DNA from: Usitatibacter palustris
GTDB lineage: Bacteria; Pseudomonadota; Gammaproteobacteria; Burkholderiales; Usitatibacteraceae
NCBI RefSeq assembly: GCF_013003985.1
Contig: NZ_CP053073.1
Span: forward strand, 558,001 to 622,000
Reading direction: 5' to 3'
DNA length: 64,000 bases
Below are positions 61,176-64,000 of this stretch, one piece after another. The position numbers were made by a program, and so were the translations under genes. The notes below the pieces were generated by a model. That model saw only the letters and a program-made list of their open reading frames with translations. It had not been told where the DNA came from and made no database searches. Each line of letters begins with the position of its first letter. Positions within the stretch are counted from its first letter, which is position 1.

Positions 61176-62122
61176 GCGCGCGCGATTTCGGCAAGGTCGC
61201 CGTCCTCATGGGCGGACCGTCGGCGGAACGCGAGATCTCGCTCATCTCCGGCAAGGCCGTGCTAGGGGCATTGCAGGAGAAACGCGTGGACGCGCATGCC
61301 TTCGATCCGGCCGAGCGCGAGCTCTTCGACCTGAAGCGCGAAGGCTTCAAGTCCGTCTTCATCGCGTTGCACGGCCGCTTCGGCGAGGACGGCACCGTGC
61401 AGGGCGCGCTCGAGACGCTGCGCGTGCCCTACACCGGCAGCGGCGTGATGGGCTCGGCGATCTCGATGGACAAGTGGCGCACGAAACTCGTGTGGCTCGC
61501 CGCCGGCATCCCCACGCCGAAGTTCGTGATGCTGAAGGCCTCGAGCGACTGGGACCGCGTCGTGGCCGTTCTCGGCCTGCCGCTGATCGTGAAGCCGGTG
61601 CACGAAGGTTCGACGATCGGGCTCACGAAGGTGAGCCGCGCCGCCGACCTTCCCGCCGCGTACCAGCTCGCCGCGAAGTACGACGCGCTCGTGATCGCCG
61701 AGGAATTCATCGCCGGCCAGGAGCTCACGGCCGCGATCCTGCACGACGGCCCGACGGCCACCGATCGCGCGCTGCCGCTCGTGCGCATCGAGGCGCCGCA
61801 GGGCAACTACGATTACCAGAACAAGTACTTCACCGACGACACGCGCTACTACTGTCCGTCGGGGATCCGCGCGGAAGTCGAGGACGAGATCCGCGAAGTC
61901 GCCGTGCGCAGCTTCCGCGTGCTCGGGTGCCGCGGCTGGGGCCGCGCCGACGTGATGCTGCGCCCCGATGGCACGTACTCCTTCCTCGAGATGAACACGT
62001 CGCCGGGAATGACTGGGCACAGCCTCGTGCCGATGGCGGCGAAGGCGACGGGCCTTTCGTACGCGGATCTCTGCGTCGAGATTCTCGCGGGCGCGTCGCT
62101 CGATTCGGGAGCGCGGCAATGA
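61172..62122 (+). CDS. ddl: D-alanine--D-alanine ligase
   Basis: 316 aa, ATP-grasp enzyme. Signatures: VLMGGPSAEREISLISGKAV, ALHGRFGEDGTVQGALETLR, PLIVKPVHEGSTIGLTKVSR and EMNTSPGMTGHSLVPMAAKA. It provides D-Ala-D-Ala for murF in the same operon. Four-base overlaps with murB and ftsQ. Confidence 0.97.
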   Translation: MSARDFGKVAVLMGGPSAEREISLISGKAVLGALQEKRVDAHAFDPAERELFDLKREGFKSVFIALHGRFGEDGTVQGALETLRVPYTGSGVMGSAISMDKWRTKLVWLAAGIPTPKFVMLKASSDWDRVVAVLGLPLIVKPVHEGSTIGLTKVSRAADLPAAYQLAAKYDALVIAEEFIAGQELTAAILHDGPTATDRALPLVRIEAPQGNYDYQNKYFTDDTRYYCPSGIRAEVEDEIREVAVRSFRVLGCRGWGRADVMLRPDGTYSFLEMNTSPGMTGHSLVPMAAKATGLSYADLCVEILAGASLDSGARQ

Positions 62123-62796
62123 ATCTCCTCGCGCGCGTCGTATTGGGCACCGTGGCGGTCGCCGGACTCGCGGGCGCGGCCTGGTATGGCTACGACGCGA
62201 CGGCGAAGCAGCCGATCGGCGTCGTGCAGTTCACCGGCGAGACCGCGCGCATCGATCGCGCCGATCTCGATCGCCTCGCCGAAAGCGTGCGCGGCATGCC
62301 CGCCGGCGCCGCGACACTCGCCGCCGTTCGTGAAGCCGCCCGCCGCATGCCGTGGGTGCGCGACGCGACCGTGCGCCGCCGCTTTCCCGACGCCGTCGAA
62401 GTCACGATCGAGGCCCACGTCCCGCTCGCGCGCTGGACCGAGGGAATGCTCGTGAGCACGCAAGGCGAAGTGTTCCAGGGCGATACCAAGGACGAGCTGC
62501 CGATCTTCAGCGGACCGGAGGGCAGCGCGCTCGAGATGGCGCGCGAGTACCCCGCGATCCGCAAGGCGCTCGAGCCCGTCGGCATCAAGCTCACCGAACT
62601 CAAGCGCTCGCCGCGCGGCGCCTGGCAGGCGGTGCTCGCCTCGGGCCTCGTGCTCGAGCTCGGGCGCACCGACATGGTCGCGCGCCTCGAGCGCTTCGCC
62701 ACCGCCTGGCCGCGCGTGGCCGCGCAGGAGCCCGCGGCGCGCTACGCCGATCTTCGCTATCCCAACGGCTTCGCCCTGCGTCGCACGAAATCATGA
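62119..62796 (+). CDS. ftsQ: Cell division protein FtsQ
   Basis: 225 aa. N-terminal membrane anchor (VLGTVAVAGLAGAAWYGY), a POTRA domain (IGVVQFTGETARIDRADLDR, RRMPWVRDATVRRRFPDAVE) and the beta domain containing PLARWTEGMLVSTQGEVFQG. It lacks the long cytoplasmic tail of some FtsQ. It links FtsLB to the early divisome. Confidence 0.95.
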   Translation: MNLLARVVLGTVAVAGLAGAAWYGYDATAKQPIGVVQFTGETARIDRADLDRLAESVRGMPAGAATLAAVREAARRMPWVRDATVRRRFPDAVEVTIEAHVPLARWTEGMLVSTQGEVFQGDTKDELPIFSGPEGSALEMAREYPAIRKALEPVGIKLTELKRSPRGAWQAVLASGLVLELGRTDMVARLERFATAWPRVAAQEPAARYADLRYPNGFALRRTKS

Positions 62797-64000
62797 TCCC
62801 CAACCGTCCCCGCGAACAACGCAACCTCCTCGTCGCCCTCGACATCGGCACCTCGAAGATCGTGACGCTGGTCTCCGAGATCACGCCCGAGGGCCATCTC
62901 AACCTCATCGGCATGGGGAGCCATCCTTCGCGCGGGCTGCGCAAGGGTGTCGTCGTCAACATCGAATCGACCGTCAACGCCATCCAGCGCTCGCTCGAGG
63001 AAGCCGAGCTGATGGCCGACGTGAAGATCAAGGAAGTGCTCACGGGCATCGCCGGCAGCCACATCAAGAGCTTCAACTCGCACGGCATGGTCGCGATCAA
63101 GGACAAGGAAGTGCAGCCCTACGACATCGACCGCGTGATCGAGACCGCGCGCGCGGTGAACATCCCGATGGAGCAGCAGGTCCTGCACATCCTCGAGCAG
63201 GAATTCATCATCGACGGGCAGGGCGGCGTGCGCCAGCCGCTGGGCATGAGCGGCATGCGCCTCGAAGTGAAGGTGCACATCGTCACGGGTGCCGTCTCCG
63301 CCGCGCAGAACATCATGAAGTGCGTGCGCCGCTGCGGGCTCGAGGTGAAGGACCTGATGCTGCAGCCCCTCGCGTCAGCCGACGCGGTGCTCCTCGACGA
63401 CGAGCGCGATCTCGGCGTGTGCCTCGTGGACGTGGGCGGCGGCACGACCGACATCGCGGTCTTCACCGAAGGCGCGATCAAGCACACCTCGGTGATTCCG
63501 ATCGCGGGCGACCAGATCACCAACGACATCGCGATGGCGCTGCGCACGCCGACCAAGGACGCGGAGGAGCTGAAGATCGCGCACGGCGTGGCGTTGCGGC
63601 AGCTCGCGAGCACCACCGAGATGATCGAAGTGCCGGGCGTGGGCGACCGCGGCCCGCGCGAGCTCTCGCGCCAGACGCTCGCCGAAGTGATCGAGCCGCG
63701 CGTCGAGGAGCTCTATTCGCTGATCCAGCGCGAGCTGCGCTCCTGCGGCCTCGAGGAGCTGCTCTCGTCGGGAATCGTGCTGACGGGCGGTTCCTCGCTA
63801 ATGAAGGGAATGGTGGAACTCGGTGAAGAGGTGTTCCACATGCCGGTTCGGGTCGGCGTGCCGCACTACAGCGGCGCGCTCGCCGAAGTGGTTCGCAATC
63901 CCCGATATGCCACGGGCGTGGGCCTGTTGATGGCGGGCCTCGACCAGGTGAAGCGGGAGCAACACGCGCGCATGCAAGGCGCGGGCTTCAAGGATGCGAT
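62793..64000 (+). CDS. ftsA: Cell division protein FtsA (cut by window edge)
   Basis: First 402 residues of the actin-like FtsZ membrane tether. NLLVALDIGTSKIVTLVSEI (phosphate 1), GLRKGVVVNIESTVNAIQRS, LVDVGGGTTDIAVFTEGAIK (phosphate 2) and GIVLTGGSSLMKGMVELGEE (adenosine loop). The frame is open to the window end, so the C-terminal amphipathic helix is not included. It overlaps ftsQ by 4 nt; ftsZ is expected next. Confidence 0.96.
   Translation, partial: MIPNRPREQRNLLVALDIGTSKIVTLVSEITPEGHLNLIGMGSHPSRGLRKGVVVNIESTVNAIQRSLEEAELMADVKIKEVLTGIAGSHIKSFNSHGMVAIKDKEVQPYDIDRVIETARAVNIPMEQQVLHILEQEFIIDGQGGVRQPLGMSGMRLEVKVHIVTGAVSAAQNIMKCVRRCGLEVKDLMLQPLASADAVLLDDERDLGVCLVDVGGGTTDIAVFTEGAIKHTSVIPIAGDQITNDIAMALRTPTKDAEELKIAHGVALRQLASTTEMIEVPGVGDRGPRELSRQTLAEVIEPRVEELYSLIQRELRSCGLEELLSSGIVLTGGSSLMKGMVELGEEVFHMPVRVGVPHYSGALAEVVRNPRYATGVGLLMAGLDQVKREQHARMQGAGFKDA

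Noticed and set aside
1..64000. tRNA genes, rRNA genes, prophage or plasmid origin
   Set aside because: I saw no cloverleaf ends, rRNA segments, phage structural genes or iteron/dnaA-box clusters, although I could not run a scanner.

Overview
This 64 kb window is GC-rich, densely coded and bacterial. The gene set points to a Betaproteobacterium near Burkholderiales/Nitrosomonadales. The evidence is an rnpB with the shortened specificity domain I associate with Burkholderia-type RNase P RNA, the birA-coaX-SPOR block, the rsmI/lpoA-yraN-gmhA-BON block and the complete dcw cluster. A free-living soil or freshwater lineage such as Usitatibacteraceae is only a guess.

Region 1 (1-24 kb) holds metabolic and envelope genes. 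They are an RND efflux pair, a fasciclin protein, a truncated LysR-type DNA-binding protein behind a yybP-ykoY (Mn2+) riboswitch, a TerC-UspA fusion, creD, a methyltransferase followed by a phosphatidylserine decarboxylase-like gene, a response regulator, glnS, several secreted proteins and lipoproteins, two tandem J-domain/trypsin-like membrane proteases, a glycerophosphodiesterase, an extradiol dioxygenase-like gene, an MFS carrier and an S41 protease. Region 2 (23.5-39.3 kb) has a RAYT transposase flanked by its own REP hairpins, the HAD-birA-coaX-SPOR operon, an antiporter, ybdK, M23 and L,D-transpeptidase genes, the lpoA-yraN-gmhA-BON block, rfaE2 with a GlcD-like oxidase, rsmI and pyrC.

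Region 3 (39.3-45.7 kb) is the accessory island. Six fragments of an RHS core, each exactly 132 bp from the YNYF codons to the D-x-x-G codons, head six different C-terminal tips, and a seventh tip has lost its core. Most tips carry CX3C motifs next to glycine-rich or hydrophobic segments, and most are followed by a small gene, often a membrane protein. No full-length rhs gene is in the window. It looks like an orphan RHS toxin-tip/immunity archive with an unusual cysteine-rich, probably membrane-active payload.

Region 4 (45.8-64 kb) holds rnpB, two small genes and the dcw operon in canonical order: mraZ-rsmH-ftsL-ftsI-murE-murF-mraY-murD-ftsW-murG-murC-murB-ddl-ftsQ-ftsA (cut by the edge). 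Most of its genes overlap by 1-14 nt. The exceptions are short gaps on either side of rsmH and one long-stem inverted repeat between mraY and murD.

Two themes run through the window. The first is a set of long inverted-repeat elements (19.2, 25.8, 33.7, 37.4 and 55.1 kb) placed at gene ends. Several supply the neighbouring stop codon, and one supplies a start codon. Two of them share outer ends with the RAYT flanks, and their arms covary. The second is a recurrent -10 hexamer only 6-9 nt before the start codon and no Shine-Dalgarno, which predicts many leaderless mRNAs.
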